The position numbers were made by a program, and so were the translations under genes. A stretch of 64,000 nt of DNA from NCBI RefSeq assembly GCF_028823635.1, contig NZ_JAPEHU010000003.1, forward strand, positions 346,971 to 410,970, in the 5' to 3' direction. This document shows positions 1-8,259 of the stretch, piece by piece. Within the stretch, counting starts at the first letter, position 1; the number at the start of each line of letters is the position of its first letter. This stretch comes from Demequina sp. B12 (GTDB taxonomy: Bacteria; Actinomycetota; Actinomycetes; Actinomycetales; Demequinaceae). The notes below the pieces were generated by a model. The model had not been told where the DNA came from, did no database searches, and saw only the letters and a list, made by a program, of their open reading frames with translations.

Positions 1-121
1 TGCGTCCGGGATGAGGGCCTTTGGTCCGGGGACGGACTCACGCCACCGTCACGGGCGCTGCGACAGCCACGGGTACCACTACCGGAACCGCGACAGGCAC
101 CGGAGGGCGTCTACGCGCAGG
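1..121. other. Low-complexity stretch downstream of smpB
   Basis: Positions about 35-107 are built from repeated short GC-rich units that read as Thr/Gly/Ala on the plus strand and Pro/Val/Ala on the minus strand. The stretch lies directly downstream of smpB on its transcribed strand. No start codon with a Shine-Dalgarno sequence, and no complete gene, is visible here. It may be the edge of a gene that continues outside the window; I see no tmRNA signature inside it. Confidence 0.3.
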
Positions 122-586
122 TCAGTCGTGGCGGCGCAGGCTCATGGCCCGCTGCGCCTCGCGGTTGTCCTGCTTCTCGCGCAAGGTCTGACGCTTGTCG
201 TAATGCTTCTTGCCTCGACCAATACCAATCTCAATCTTGACGCGCCCCTTCACGAAGTACAGCCGCAGCGGCACAATCGTGAAGCCCTTTTCGCGAGTCT
301 TGATCAAGAGTTGGTCGATCTCCGCATGGTGCAGCAGCAGTTTGCGCTTGCGACGCGGCGCGTGATTGGTCCAGGTTCCTTGCGAGTACTCGGGGATGTG
401 GACGTTGTCCAACCACGCTTCACCGTTCTCGATGTACACGTAGCCGTCCCCGATCGAGGCGCGGCCAGCACGCAGCGCCTTCACCTCGGTACCACGCAAC
501 ACCAGACCCGCCTCGAAGGTGTCGTCAATGAAGTAGTCATGGCGGGCCGAGCGGTTGCTCGCAATCACCTTGAGCTCCTCAGGCAT
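122..586 (-). CDS. smpB: SsrA-binding protein SmpB
   Basis: SmpB is the protein partner of tmRNA in trans-translation: it carries tmRNA to stalled ribosomes so that the nascent chain is tagged and the ribosome released. The 154-residue product has the usual family length, the beta-barrel core with the [12 protein letters not shown] and [11 protein letters not shown] segments, the RKRKLLLH region, and the basic C-terminal tail (KHYDKRQ onward) that enters the decoding channel. The ATG is preceded by a strong AGGAGG at 593-599. In many actinobacteria smpB directly follows ftsE-ftsX and an M23 peptidase gene; here the same genes lie about 10 kb upstream, with the lsr operon between. Identification is secure. 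Confidence 0.97.
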   Translation of the reverse strand: MPEELKVIASNRSARHDYFIDDTFEAGLVLRGTEVKALRAGRASIGDGYVYIENGEAWLDNVHIPEYSQGTWTNHAPRRKRKLLLHHAEIDQLLIKTREKGFTIVPLRLYFVKGRVKIEIGIGRGKKHYDKRQTLREKQDNREAQRAMSLRRHD

Positions 587-815
587 GGCGCACCTCCTAA
601 CCTCACACGTCTTGCGTCACATGAAACAGCCCGCACCACCACGGCACGGACGGGACTTACGAGTCTAGGCGATGTGCGCGGGCGTCATGCGCGGGCAGCA
701 AGCGAGCCGTCCCTGACCACACTCCCGGTGCTCGACGGCGTGTCCGGGCGGACTCGCCGGCGGTTCGGTGCGTGACGTGTCAGGGACGGCTCAGAAGCAC
801 CCGGCGCCCCGCGCG
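587..815. promoter_or_regulatory. smpB leader and probable promoter region
   Basis: This gap lies between the end of the lsr-operon aldolase gene and smpB. It holds a large nested inverted repeat (704-792, listed separately) and, read on the minus strand, a TAGACT hexamer (complement of 662-667) that could be a -10 box for smpB. No convincing -35 box is present, so the promoter is tentative. An independent promoter is expected because smpB is separated here from its usual upstream partners. Confidence 0.35.
704..792 (-). terminator. Nested inverted repeat after the lsr operon
   Basis: A perfect 14-bp inverted repeat (704-717 and 779-792) encloses 61 nt. Inside it is a second stem, 736-745 with 750-759, 10 bp with one mismatch and a 4-nt GGGC loop. 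It begins 24 nt after the stop codon of the last lsr-operon gene, so it most simply acts as an operon terminator. There is no U tract, which is common in high-GC actinobacteria. It could instead be a structured leader for smpB or a scar of the lsr insertion. Confidence 0.5.
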
Positions 816-2000
816 CTACGACGAACGCAGCTTGCGCTGTTCCAACTCCCAGTACTCGATGTCGAAGGAGTCCCCTTCCGACACGGGCGAGTATCCGCCC
901 AGCCCCTCGGCCGCCATGATGACGCCCATGGTGTGCAGATAGACGGAGGCCACCAAGCTCGCCTGCGCACGGTCCTTGCCCACGGCAAACATCCGGCCAC
1001 CGTCCAGCAGGACCCGCGGCTCGGGAGAGAGCATCGAGATGTTCTCCCCGCGCTCGTCACGCCAGCGCTCAAAGTACGCGCCATAGTTCGCGACGTACTG
1101 ATCGATGTCAGCGGCGGTCGTTCCTAGACATGGCACGCGCTTGGTGTAGATCACGTGCTCGAGCGTGGCCGTTCCGCGCTGCGTGATCGACGGGATGTCA
1201 TCGCGAGACAAGAACTGGGTGCTGCCTGGAGACGTCACCTCCACCACAGTGCGCGGAGCTCCGGCGGCCTCGCTGATCCGTGCCACCAACGCGGGGTCGG
1301 CGTCGGTCGCGCTATCAATCACCGCATCCAGAGCTTCCGACCGTCCCACCGCAATCCCCGTGTGGGCGGCGATGTACTCCTGGGCGCGACGCACCAAAGC
1401 AATGTGGTGGGTGTACGCGTCTTCAGCGCGATCAGCGGCGGTGAACAGACCGTGATGACGCAGGACAAGACCGGTAGCGATATCCGCAGCCTCGCCCACA
1501 GCGAGCCGCCCCTCACGGACCAGGTCAGCGACCTCACGCGAAAGGTCCAGGCCAGGCTTGAAATAGTCCAGGCGTGCCGTCACCGCCCCCAGCGCGGCAT
1601 CCACATGGTCCCGCCACCCCACGGCGTTGGTGAGGGTGACGATCGCGTCTGCGTGAGTGTGCAAAACGGTTGCCGCGGGAATCACATGATGCACCGGCGC
1701 CTCAATGGACGGCACCTTGGGGGGCACGGCGTCCTGCAACGCTGCCATCGCATCCAGCAAGGCGCCATCTCCCGCAGGCGGGTCTTGCATCAGATCCGCA
1801 AGCCCCGCGCGGTCGACGGCAGCAAAACCCTCGACGCTCAAGGTGGCCAGCGAGTAGCCGCTGGCTTTCACGTGGACGGTGTCCGCGTCCTTCCACGAGG
1901 TGTTGCCGCCCCCAGCAAGGGCGAGCGAGGAGTGCCCACCTAGCAGGCGTGAAGCCGATGCGCACTCGGCCACGCCTGCGAGCGCAGGGTGGGATCCCAT
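816..2000 (-). CDS. Class II (RhaD-like) aldolase domain protein
   Basis: This 394-residue protein resembles the aldolase half of the RhaD-type 'bifunctional rhamnulose-1-phosphate aldolase/alcohol dehydrogenase' proteins, but the C-terminal dehydrogenase half is absent. Visible family features are the GGGNTSWKD phosphate-binding motif near residue 30, the segment ending PSIEAPVHH, the zinc-ligand HTHAD motif and a later RHHGLFTA motif. Class II aldolases cleave phosphorylated ketoses, usually giving DHAP and an aldehyde. The start at 2000 is chosen for its GGAGGG box 8 nt upstream; a longer in-frame reading to 2117 has no such site. It is the last gene of the lsr operon, 58 bp after lsrF. 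A role in processing an AI-2-derived or other sugar phosphate is inference. Confidence 0.8.
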   Translation of the reverse strand: MGSHPALAGVAECASASRLLGGHSSLALAGGGNTSWKDADTVHVKASGYSLATLSVEGFAAVDRAGLADLMQDPPAGDGALLDAMAALQDAVPPKVPSIEAPVHHVIPAATVLHTHADAIVTLTNAVGWRDHVDAALGAVTARLDYFKPGLDLSREVADLVREGRLAVGEAADIATGLVLRHHGLFTAADRAEDAYTHHIALVRRAQEYIAAHTGIAVGRSEALDAVIDSATDADPALVARISEAAGAPRTVVEVTSPGSTQFLSRDDIPSITQRGTATLEHVIYTKRVPCLGTTAADIDQYVANYGAYFERWRDERGENISMLSPEPRVLLDGGRMFAVGKDRAQASLVASVYLHTMGVIMAAEGLGGYSPVSEGDSFDIEYWELEQRKLRSS

Positions 2001-2058
2001 GCCGCCAGCCCCCTCCTGGAGGGCTGACGGCACGGGAAATCCAGGTCCGGGAGCGAAC

Positions 2059-2946
2059 TCAGTCAACGAGCCCGCCGCTGAGGTCCCGGTACATCTCGAC
2101 GCCGTCCGCGGGGGCAAGGCCCTCGTGAACGACCGCGCGGACGGTGCGGATCATCGCGTCCGGGTTTCCACGCTGGAAGATGTTGCGTCCCATGTCGACG
2201 CCGGCGGCCCCCTGGTCGATGGCCTTGTAAGCCATGTCGAGGGCTTCGTCGACGGGCAGCTTCTTGCCACCCGCCATGATGACCGGCACCGGACATGATG
2301 AGGTGACAGTTTCGAAGTCCTCATCGCAGTAGTACGTCTTCACCATCTGAGCACCCAGCTCCGCGATGATGCGGGTGGCGAGACGCAGGTAGCGAGCGTC
2401 GCGAGTGAGTTCGCGACCCACCGCCGTGACGCCCAGGACCGGGATACCCGCATTGATGCCAGCATCGACCAGGCGCGTCATGTTGTACACGGACTGGGTC
2501 TCCCCCGGTCCGCCAACGAACACCTGGACGGCCACGGCGGAAGCGTCGATGCGCACAGCATCGGACATGTCCATCGCGATGCGCTCATCCGACAGGTCCT
2601 TCAGGATCGAGGGACCACCGGAGGCACGCACCACCAGCGGCGTTCCGGGGCTCGGCGGAATCGAGGTACGCAGGGCGCCACGGGTAGCCATGAGGGCATC
2701 TGCGTGGCGGGCCAGCGGCGCGATGTTCAGGTCAAGGCGCTCCAGGCCCGAGGTGGGGCCCTGGAAGTAACCGTGGTCGAACGCGAGCATGACGGTGCGT
2801 CCCGACTCCGGGGAGAAGATGCGTCCCAGACGGTGCTTCATGCCGTAGTCGTACGACTCCGCGCCCTTGACGTGGAACGTGCTTGCCGCCACGGGGGTGT
2901 CGGTGTGGAAGCGGTCCGCCTCGAGGTTGCCTTCGAGATCAGCCAT
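2059..2946 (-). CDS. lsrF: LsrF, 3-hydroxy-5-phosphonooxypentane-2,4-dione thiolase
   Basis: LsrF carries out the last step of AI-2 breakdown in enterobacteria: it transfers an acetyl group from the phosphorylated pentanedione to CoA, giving DHAP and acetyl-CoA. The 295-residue product follows E. coli LsrF almost end to end, including LAFDHGYFQGPT near residue 54, MVKTYYC with the expected Schiff-base lysine at 203, the PVIMAGGKKLP segment and GVDMGRNIFQ near the end. The ATG at 2946 matches the start of the E. coli protein (MADL); the frame reads further upstream without family similarity. It starts 5 bp after the cupin gene. Residue-level similarity makes LsrF much more likely than a generic DhnA-type aldolase. 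Confidence 0.95.
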   Translation of the reverse strand: MADLEGNLEADRFHTDTPVAASTFHVKGAESYDYGMKHRLGRIFSPESGRTVMLAFDHGYFQGPTSGLERLDLNIAPLARHADALMATRGALRTSIPPSPGTPLVVRASGGPSILKDLSDERIAMDMSDAVRIDASAVAVQVFVGGPGETQSVYNMTRLVDAGINAGIPVLGVTAVGRELTRDARYLRLATRIIAELGAQMVKTYYCDEDFETVTSSCPVPVIMAGGKKLPVDEALDMAYKAIDQGAAGVDMGRNIFQRGNPDAMIRTVRAVVHEGLAPADGVEMYRDLSGGLVD

Positions 2947-2951
2947 GAGTA

Positions 2952-3362
2952 TCAGACTCCTTTGTTGATGCGCTGTGAGTAGCCGTCTTCGGAGAGATCG
3001 GGGACAGGCTCTCCAGGGGTCCAGGGCACCTGGACCACGTCGGTGGGGTTCCAAGGCGCCTTGATGAAGAACGCCTTGAAGTTGTCATCGCCGTTGTTGA
3101 CGAAGTAGTGCATGTCACCTGGGTCGCAACGGACCACATCACCGGGTGACAGGTGGCGCTCTTCGGTGCAGTTGATCCACACGGTCGCGTGACCCTCGAC
3201 AACGAAGAAGGTCTCCTCGATGTCTGCGTGGAAGTGGTTGCTTGCGTCGTCTCCGGGGCGCAGTCGCACCACACCAAGGTCGGTGCGGGGGCCGCGCATC
3301 AGGTATCCGGGGCCGAACTCGCCAAACCGGAACTCGACGTCGTTCCAATCCTTGTATTGCAT
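2952..3362 (-). CDS. Small cupin protein in the lsr operon
   Basis: A 136-residue single-domain cupin. Motif 1 is seen as NHFHADIEETFFVVEG (two His and one Glu metal ligands) and motif 2 as PGDMHYFVNNG. These metal-binding barrels include isomerases, dioxygenases and sugar-binding proteins. In enterobacteria the position between lsrK/lsrB and lsrF is occupied by lsrG, an ABM-fold isomerase of phospho-AI-2. No LsrG homologue is present here, and this cupin lies tightly between lsrK and lsrF, so it is the best candidate to do the same isomerisation with another fold. That function is inference; the cupin fold and operon position are seen directly. Confidence 0.85.
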   Translation of the reverse strand: MQYKDWNDVEFRFGEFGPGYLMRGPRTDLGVVRLRPGDDASNHFHADIEETFFVVEGHATVWINCTEERHLSPGDVVRCDPGDMHYFVNNGDDNFKAFFIKAPWNPTDVVQVPWTPGEPVPDLSEDGYSQRINKGV

Positions 3363-3398
3363 GCGTTTTACCTCTCTTCGATCATCCGGGAAGCTGTG

Positions 3399-4952
3399 TC
3401 AGGCACCGGGCGCTCGCCACATCGATGTGGTGACGCCCGCGTCCATCAGGGCTAGCTGTGGCGCATATGCGGCCTTCCATTGCTCGCGCACCTCGGTGTA
3501 GATGGCGTGGGTGCGCAAGTCAGGTTCGTGGTGGCGGTCCCATGCGGACCAGGCCGTCGCGGCCTCGGCGGGGTCCGCGAACAGTCCGGCGCCAGCCGCT
3601 GCGCAGGCTGCGGCACCGCGCGCGGTCGCTTCTGTCTCGACGGGGACTCGCACGGGCCGGCCCAGGACATCGGACACCATCTGAGTCCACACGGGGCTCT
3701 TGGCTGCTCCCCCGCCAAAGGCGACGGGAACATCGGCGAGTGTCGCGAACTGTGCCACCAGGTCAAGGTTCTCCGCGGTGACGACCGCAGCGTTTTCCAT
3801 CAATGACCGGAACATGGCGGCACGCAGGCGCGGTCCACCCTCAAGGTTGAGGTTCAGGAACGACGGCGCGGCATGGCGCCAGGCTCGATAGTTCATGCGA
3901 TCGGAGAACACGGGGATCACGCCGTCGGAGCCTGGGGGCACCTCTGCAGCGCGGTCCACCAGGTATGTCAGCGGGTCGATGCCGGCCTCCGTAGCGGCGC
4001 GCGTTTCCTCACCCGCAAAGGTGTCGCGGAACCACCGAATGGCGGTGCCGGTGTGGAAGGCGATCGCTTCGGCTTGCCACAAGTGCGGCAAGGCTGCGGC
4101 GTTAACCCGCACACTCATGTCCGCGGGCACGTGCGGCTGTGACACGTTCACTTCAAGTTGCCAGAATGTGCCGCCAATGACCATCGCCGCACCCGGCTCA
4201 TTGACGCCGGTGCCGAGCACCGCCAGCTGTGCGTCTCCACCACCAGCAACCACCACGGTCGACGTAGTGAGGCCGGTGTCGGCCGCAGCAGCGGAGGTGA
4301 CGGGCCCCAGAACAGTGCCGGGCTCCACGACCGGGGGAAGCAGATCGTCACGTACGCCGCACGAGGACGCAAGCGTGGCATCGGCCGCACGGGTGTCGAG
4401 CGCCAACATTCCGGAGGTTGAGCCGTTTGACGGCTCTACCGCGGCCACCGAACTGAGCCGGTAGGCGACCCAGTCCGACAACATCACCAGCGTGCGAGCC
4501 TGCGCGTAAGTCTCCGGCTGATGCGCTTCCAGCCACTTGAGACGAGGCTGGGCGGCCAGGGCGAAGGTCTGCCCGGAGCCCGCATAGACCCGCTCCTCGA
4601 GCTGCGCGTCGACGCCGAGTTCCACCACCTGGTGCTCAGCGCGGGCGTCCACGTTCGCGACAGCCCAAATCTCCTGGCCGTGCTCGTCCAGCACCACGAT
4701 GCCTTCACGCATCGAAGTCGCGGCAGCGGCGGCGATGCTCGACGCCTCAACACCGGCATCGGCGATCGCGCCCTTGATGCACTCACACACCAGAGCCCAG
4801 TTGTGCTCCACGTCGAAGTCCATCGAACCGGGGATGCCCTCGATGGCACGGTGTTCCCATGCGCGGGAGGCGCTGCCGAGCGACTGACCTGCGGCGTTGA
4901 AGACGACGGCACGGACGGAGCCGGTGCCAGCATCGATGGCGAGAAGGTTCAT
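3399..4952 (-). CDS. lsrK: LsrK, autoinducer-2 kinase
   Basis: LsrK phosphorylates imported AI-2 (open-chain DPD), trapping it in the cytoplasm and creating the inducer recognised by LsrR. The 517-residue FGGY-family protein keeps LsrK-specific stretches rather than general sugar-kinase ones: LAIDAGTGSVRAVVF at the N terminus, SMREGIVVLDEHGQEIWA, NVDARAE, VVVAGGGDAQLAVLGTGV, IPVFSDRMNYRAWRHAAPSF and the C-terminal end GVTTSMWRAPG. All align collinearly with E. coli LsrK. Its start overlaps the lsrR stop by 4 bp (ATGA), so the two are translationally coupled. In E. coli lsrK and lsrR form a separate divergent unit; here both are inside the transport operon. Confidence 0.96.
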   Translation of the reverse strand: MNLLAIDAGTGSVRAVVFNAAGQSLGSASRAWEHRAIEGIPGSMDFDVEHNWALVCECIKGAIADAGVEASSIAAAAATSMREGIVVLDEHGQEIWAVANVDARAEHQVVELGVDAQLEERVYAGSGQTFALAAQPRLKWLEAHQPETYAQARTLVMLSDWVAYRLSSVAAVEPSNGSTSGMLALDTRAADATLASSCGVRDDLLPPVVEPGTVLGPVTSAAAADTGLTTSTVVVAGGGDAQLAVLGTGVNEPGAAMVIGGTFWQLEVNVSQPHVPADMSVRVNAAALPHLWQAEAIAFHTGTAIRWFRDTFAGEETRAATEAGIDPLTYLVDRAAEVPPGSDGVIPVFSDRMNYRAWRHAAPSFLNLNLEGGPRLRAAMFRSLMENAAVVTAENLDLVAQFATLADVPVAFGGGAAKSPVWTQMVSDVLGRPVRVPVETEATARGAAACAAAGAGLFADPAEAATAWSAWDRHHEPDLRTHAIYTEVREQWKAAYAPQLALMDAGVTTSMWRAPGA

Positions 4953-5926
4953 CGTTGCTGCCCTGCCTCGTCGAGCAGACGCTCGGCAACATCGTCAGTG
5001 GTCACGAGCACGGAGAAGAACCCTCCGCGCAGGGCACCACGCAGAGCATCAAGCTTGTCCAGACCGCCGGCGACACCCACCACGTTCGGGATGGCACGCA
5101 AGTCTTCAAGGTCAATACCGATGCGCCGGCGGTGCAATGGCACATCCACAGTGTTGCCATCGGCGTCATAGAAGATGCCGAGCACGTCGCCCACCGCACC
5201 AGAGGCTGCGATCTGGGCCATTTCCTCTTCGCCGGTGTACCCCATCTGCACGAGTGTCGGCTGGCCCGCAAGGCCACCAACGGACAGCAGCGCATACTCC
5301 ACACGCTTGGCGGACTCGAGCGCGTCCTGCACGACCTGCTCCTGACGCAGGGCATCGGCCAGCGTGTCGGTGGAAGCCACCAAAGGCGTGGGCAGGACGG
5401 AACTCTTGCGCTCAACGTCCATGTCTCCGGTCGCCAGGCTCAACGTGTTGATGTACGCACCCACGCCACCAGTGAGGGTCGAGATCGCCACGTTGCTCAT
5501 GAGGTCGGAGTGCAGGGCACGCATGGTCTGGTGGACGGTGTCGCCCCATCCCAGTCCCACGGTTGACCCTGCGGAAAGTCGGTTCTGCAGGAACTGGGCG
5601 CCACCGAGGCCCACCCTGCGGTTGGTGTCGCGCTGGGAAACCAGACCGTCAACGGCCGGCGGCAACACAATCACCTCGGACAGTGAGTACGCCTCACGGA
5701 GGCGCTGTGCGACACCGAAGGACTCCAGATAGTCGGAGTCGATCGTGAAAGAGACGATGCCGGACTTGCGGGCCTTGTCCAACAGGCGGCCGGCTGAGGC
5801 GCGCGACACGTTGAGTTGGCGGGCAATGTCGTCCTGGGTCATGGACTCGACGTAGTAGTACCAGGCTGCTCGCGTGAGCTGTTCTTGTGCTGCCCAGTCG
5901 GCGTCGGTTCCGCGCTGCGTGCTCAT
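4949..5926 (-). CDS. lsrR: LsrR-type SorC-family transcriptional regulator
   Basis: SorC-family regulators have an N-terminal helix-turn-helix and a C-terminal sugar-phosphate-binding domain; LsrR represses the lsr genes until phospho-AI-2 binds. The 325-residue protein shows the HTH at residues about 25-50 (MTQDDIARQLNVSRASAGRL) and the effector domain with GLGWGDTVHQTM and the later SVGGLAG segment. The start at 5926 has GGGAGAA upstream; a TTG codon 12 nt further out is unlikely. It lies mid-operon, after lsrB and a strong hairpin, and overlaps lsrK by 4 bp. Its likely targets are the paired palindromes around 10833-10940. It would control its own expression through the operon promoter. 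Confidence 0.9.
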   Translation of the reverse strand: MSTQRGTDADWAAQEQLTRAAWYYYVESMTQDDIARQLNVSRASAGRLLDKARKSGIVSFTIDSDYLESFGVAQRLREAYSLSEVIVLPPAVDGLVSQRDTNRRVGLGGAQFLQNRLSAGSTVGLGWGDTVHQTMRALHSDLMSNVAISTLTGGVGAYINTLSLATGDMDVERKSSVLPTPLVASTDTLADALRQEQVVQDALESAKRVEYALLSVGGLAGQPTLVQMGYTGEEEMAQIAASGAVGDVLGIFYDADGNTVDVPLHRRRIGIDLEDLRAIPNVVGVAGGLDKLDALRGALRGGFFSVLVTTDDVAERLLDEAGQQR

Positions 5927-5979
5927 GGTTTCTCCCAAAGGTGGTGGTGGCGGGTAGGGGTGGCGAGTAAAGAAGGTGT

Positions 5980-6022
5980 GGTGGGGGCGCAGCCAGGGGG
6001 AGGGGAATGCCGCGCCCCCACC
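5980..6022 (-). terminator. Intra-operon hairpin between lsrB and lsrR
   Basis: A perfect 11-bp stem (5980-5990 with 6012-6022) enclosing 21 nt lies 11 nt after the lsrB stop codon and before lsrR. No U tract follows. Such stems commonly protect the 3' end of the upstream mRNA or attenuate transcription, so the abundant binding protein LsrB would be made in excess of LsrR and LsrK. The stem is seen; the effect is inference. Confidence 0.6.
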
Positions 6023-6033
6023 GGTCCGTGCGA

Positions 6034-7104
6034 CTAGAAGTCGAAGTCGTCGATGTTGTCCGCGGTGAACACGGTGCGCTCGGGCATCACGATGATGCCG
6101 TTGCCATCTGCTTCGTAGTCGTAGCCCTGCACGGAGTTCGGCGAGACCTCGACAGTGCCGATGCCTTCCACGTCGAGCGTGTCGCCGACATTCAGGGTGC
6201 CGCCGCCCAGCAGGTGGTTCGCGACTGCCACAGAGAGTTCACCCTGCTTGGTCACGTCCCACAGGCCAAAGCGCTTGACGGTGCCGTCGTTGATGTAGTC
6301 ACGCATCACGTTCGGGGTGGAGAAGCCCACCACGGTGATGTCTTCGCGGCCCAGGTTCTGGATGGCCTGTGCCGTTCCGGGCAGAGCGTTGGCGTCAGGG
6401 CAGATGATCGCGTTGATGTCAGGGTTTGCGTTGATCAGCGCTTCTGCCTGCTGCACGGCCAACTCGGTCTGGTTCTCCGAGAAGATCGTGTCCACGACCT
6501 CCCACGAGCTGTCAGACGCGATGATGCTCTTAGCTACCTCGGCCCACTGGTTCTGGTCGGTCACCGTGGGGCTGGAGTAGTGGAACGCAACCTTGGCGGA
6601 GTCCTCCAGTGCGATGTCCTCTGTGGTCATCTCCACCAGGAGTTCACCCAGCTGGTCGGGGGTTCCCTGGCTGATGTAGAAGGACCGGCATTCGGGGTTG
6701 ACGTCCGAGTCCCAGGTCATGACCAGGGCACCGTCGTCCTGGGCGTCACCCAGGACGTTGCACAGGCCGTCAGGCGACACAGCGGACACGATCAGTGCCT
6801 CTGCGCCCTGCTGCAGCTGGGAGTTGATGATCTCCACCTGCTTGGCCACGGAGGCCTCGGGCGAGCCGACGTAGGACACGTCGAGTCCGAGTTCGTCGCC
6901 GGCTGCTTCCGCACCGGCACCGCCGCTTTCGAAGAAGCCCACACCGGTGAGCTTGGGGATGAAGGCGACCTTGGCGGCCCCTTCGGATGCTGAGCTGTTG
7001 CCATCGCTCGAGGCTTCGGCGCCGTCGCTGCCGCCAGCCGAGCAGCCCGCGAGTGCGAGTGCTGCGATGGAAGCGGTGATCAGAGCCTTACGTTGAATCG
7101 TCAT
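6034..7104 (-). CDS. lsrB: LsrB, AI-2-binding lipoprotein
   Basis: LsrB is the extracellular solute-binding protein of the AI-2 ABC transporter and binds the cyclic form of AI-2. The 356-residue precursor has a lipoprotein signal (LALAGC, lipidated Cys21), as expected for a Gram-positive surface receptor, where E. coli uses a periplasmic form. The mature part follows Salmonella/E. coli LsrB closely. The six AI-2 contact residues known from Salmonella LsrB (K35, D116, D166, Q167, P220, A222) map to K51 (FIPKLTGVGFF), D132 (TWDSD), D183 and Q184 (TDQNQW), and P236 and A238 (CPDANALP). A GGAAG-type ribosome site precedes the ATG. This is strong evidence that it binds AI-2 rather than ribose or rhamnose. 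Confidence 0.96.
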   Translation of the reverse strand: MTIQRKALITASIAALALAGCSAGGSDGAEASSDGNSSASEGAAKVAFIPKLTGVGFFESGGAGAEAAGDELGLDVSYVGSPEASVAKQVEIINSQLQQGAEALIVSAVSPDGLCNVLGDAQDDGALVMTWDSDVNPECRSFYISQGTPDQLGELLVEMTTEDIALEDSAKVAFHYSSPTVTDQNQWAEVAKSIIASDSSWEVVDTIFSENQTELAVQQAEALINANPDINAIICPDANALPGTAQAIQNLGREDITVVGFSTPNVMRDYINDGTVKRFGLWDVTKQGELSVAVANHLLGGGTLNVGDTLDVEGIGTVEVSPNSVQGYDYEADGNGIIVMPERTVFTADNIDDFDF

Positions 7105-7146
7105 TGATCTTCCTTACCTCTCTTTTTCTTTCCTCAGTCCAGTCGC

Positions 7147-8259
7147 TTAAGCATTCGGGGAGGAAGCTGTGGTGGTGCGCTCCGTGGGCTGGAGTGCGGG
7201 CTCCTGAGCTGCCACGGCTGCGGCACCTGCGGGGAGCGGGGTGGGCGCGGTGGGACCGTTGGTGGTCCTACTGCGAAGGTTCTTGAGCCGTTCTGAGGTC
7301 CGGCCGCTCCACCAGCGCAGCGAGGCGACGATGATGAGCGCGGCGCCGGTTCCGACGGCGACTTCGGATTCGGTGAGCCCTTGGAAGCGCAGGCCCTGCT
7401 GGAGGATGCCGACCACGAAGGTGGCGACGATCACGCCGGAGATGCTGCCTTCACCGCCGAACAAGCTGACGCCGCCGATGACCACGAGCGTCAGGACCGG
7501 CATGAGGACCGATGCGCCCAGGTCGGAACGTGCGGAGCCCAGGTACGAGGTGAGCAGCACTGCGGCGATGGCCGATGCGAGTCCGGTGAGGGCGTACACC
7601 CCGATGGTGATGCGGCTGAGTGGGAATCCTGCGTAGCGGGCGGCTCCTGGGTTGGCACCGAAGAGACGGACGCGACGTCCGAATACGGTGCGTTCGAGCA
7701 GGAACCAGAACGCCGCGGCGACCAGGCCGAAGATGATCAGCATGACCGGGATGCCTGCCAGTTCTCCCCCGCCGAGCACGAGGTAGGACTCAGGTAGGCC
7801 CGAGATGCCTTCGTAGGCGGAGACACCGAGGAGTCCGGAGAGGGACAGCGCGATGCCGATGAAAAGGAACTGTGTCCCCAGGGTGATCACCATGGGATGG
7901 GCTCCGGTGGTGAGGATGGCGGCTGCGTTCGCGATGCCAGCCAGCACACCGACGACGAGTCCCACGATGGCGGCAAGCCAGATGTTGAGCCCCAGCGAGA
8001 ACGTGACGCCGATGGCGACTGCGGACAGTCCCACGATGGAGCCGATCGAGATGTCGATGCCACCGGTGATCATGACGAGCGCGAGAGCGAGGCCCACGAC
8101 GCCGAGGTACACGTAGTCGGTGGTGGACTCGATGAGTCGCGACGGTTCCAGGAACGAGGGCGACATCATTCCGAAGATCGCCAGTTCGAGCACCAACACT
8201 AGGAGGAGGGCGCTTTCCCAACGCCATGCGGAGCGTAGACGGGTCATCAGAGGTTTCAT
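7147..8259 (-). CDS. lsrD: LsrD, AI-2 ABC transporter permease
   Basis: One of two membrane subunits of the AI-2 importer. The 370-residue protein has the hydrophobic pattern of ribose/LsrC-type permeases, and LsrD-specific stretches: MITGGIDISIGS near residue 63, PMVITLGTQFLF near residue 120 and LLTSYLGSARSDLGAS near residue 235, each matching E. coli LsrD. A C-terminal extension of about 50 residues rich in Pro, Ala and Thr is not found in E. coli LsrD and is probably cytoplasmic. The start overlaps the lsrC stop by 4 bp, and lsrB follows after 42 bp. Confidence 0.94.
   Translation of the reverse strand: MKPLMTRLRSAWRWESALLLVLVLELAIFGMMSPSFLEPSRLIESTTDYVYLGVVGLALALVMITGGIDISIGSIVGLSAVAIGVTFSLGLNIWLAAIVGLVVGVLAGIANAAAILTTGAHPMVITLGTQFLFIGIALSLSGLLGVSAYEGISGLPESYLVLGGGELAGIPVMLIIFGLVAAAFWFLLERTVFGRRVRLFGANPGAARYAGFPLSRITIGVYALTGLASAIAAVLLTSYLGSARSDLGASVLMPVLTLVVIGGVSLFGGEGSISGVIVATFVVGILQQGLRFQGLTESEVAVGTGAALIIVASLRWWSGRTSERLKNLRSRTTNGPTAPTPLPAGAAAVAAQEPALQPTERTTTASSPNA

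Noticed and set aside
816..2117. Start of the class II aldolase at 2117
   Set aside because: The first 39 codons have no family similarity, reach back into lsrF, and lack the ribosome site present before 2000.
3399..4952. Generic xylulose or glycerol kinase as the identity of the FGGY kinase
   Set aside because: The SMREGIVV, FSDRMNYRAWRHAAPSF and TTSMWRAPG segments are specific to LsrK, and the operon context agrees.
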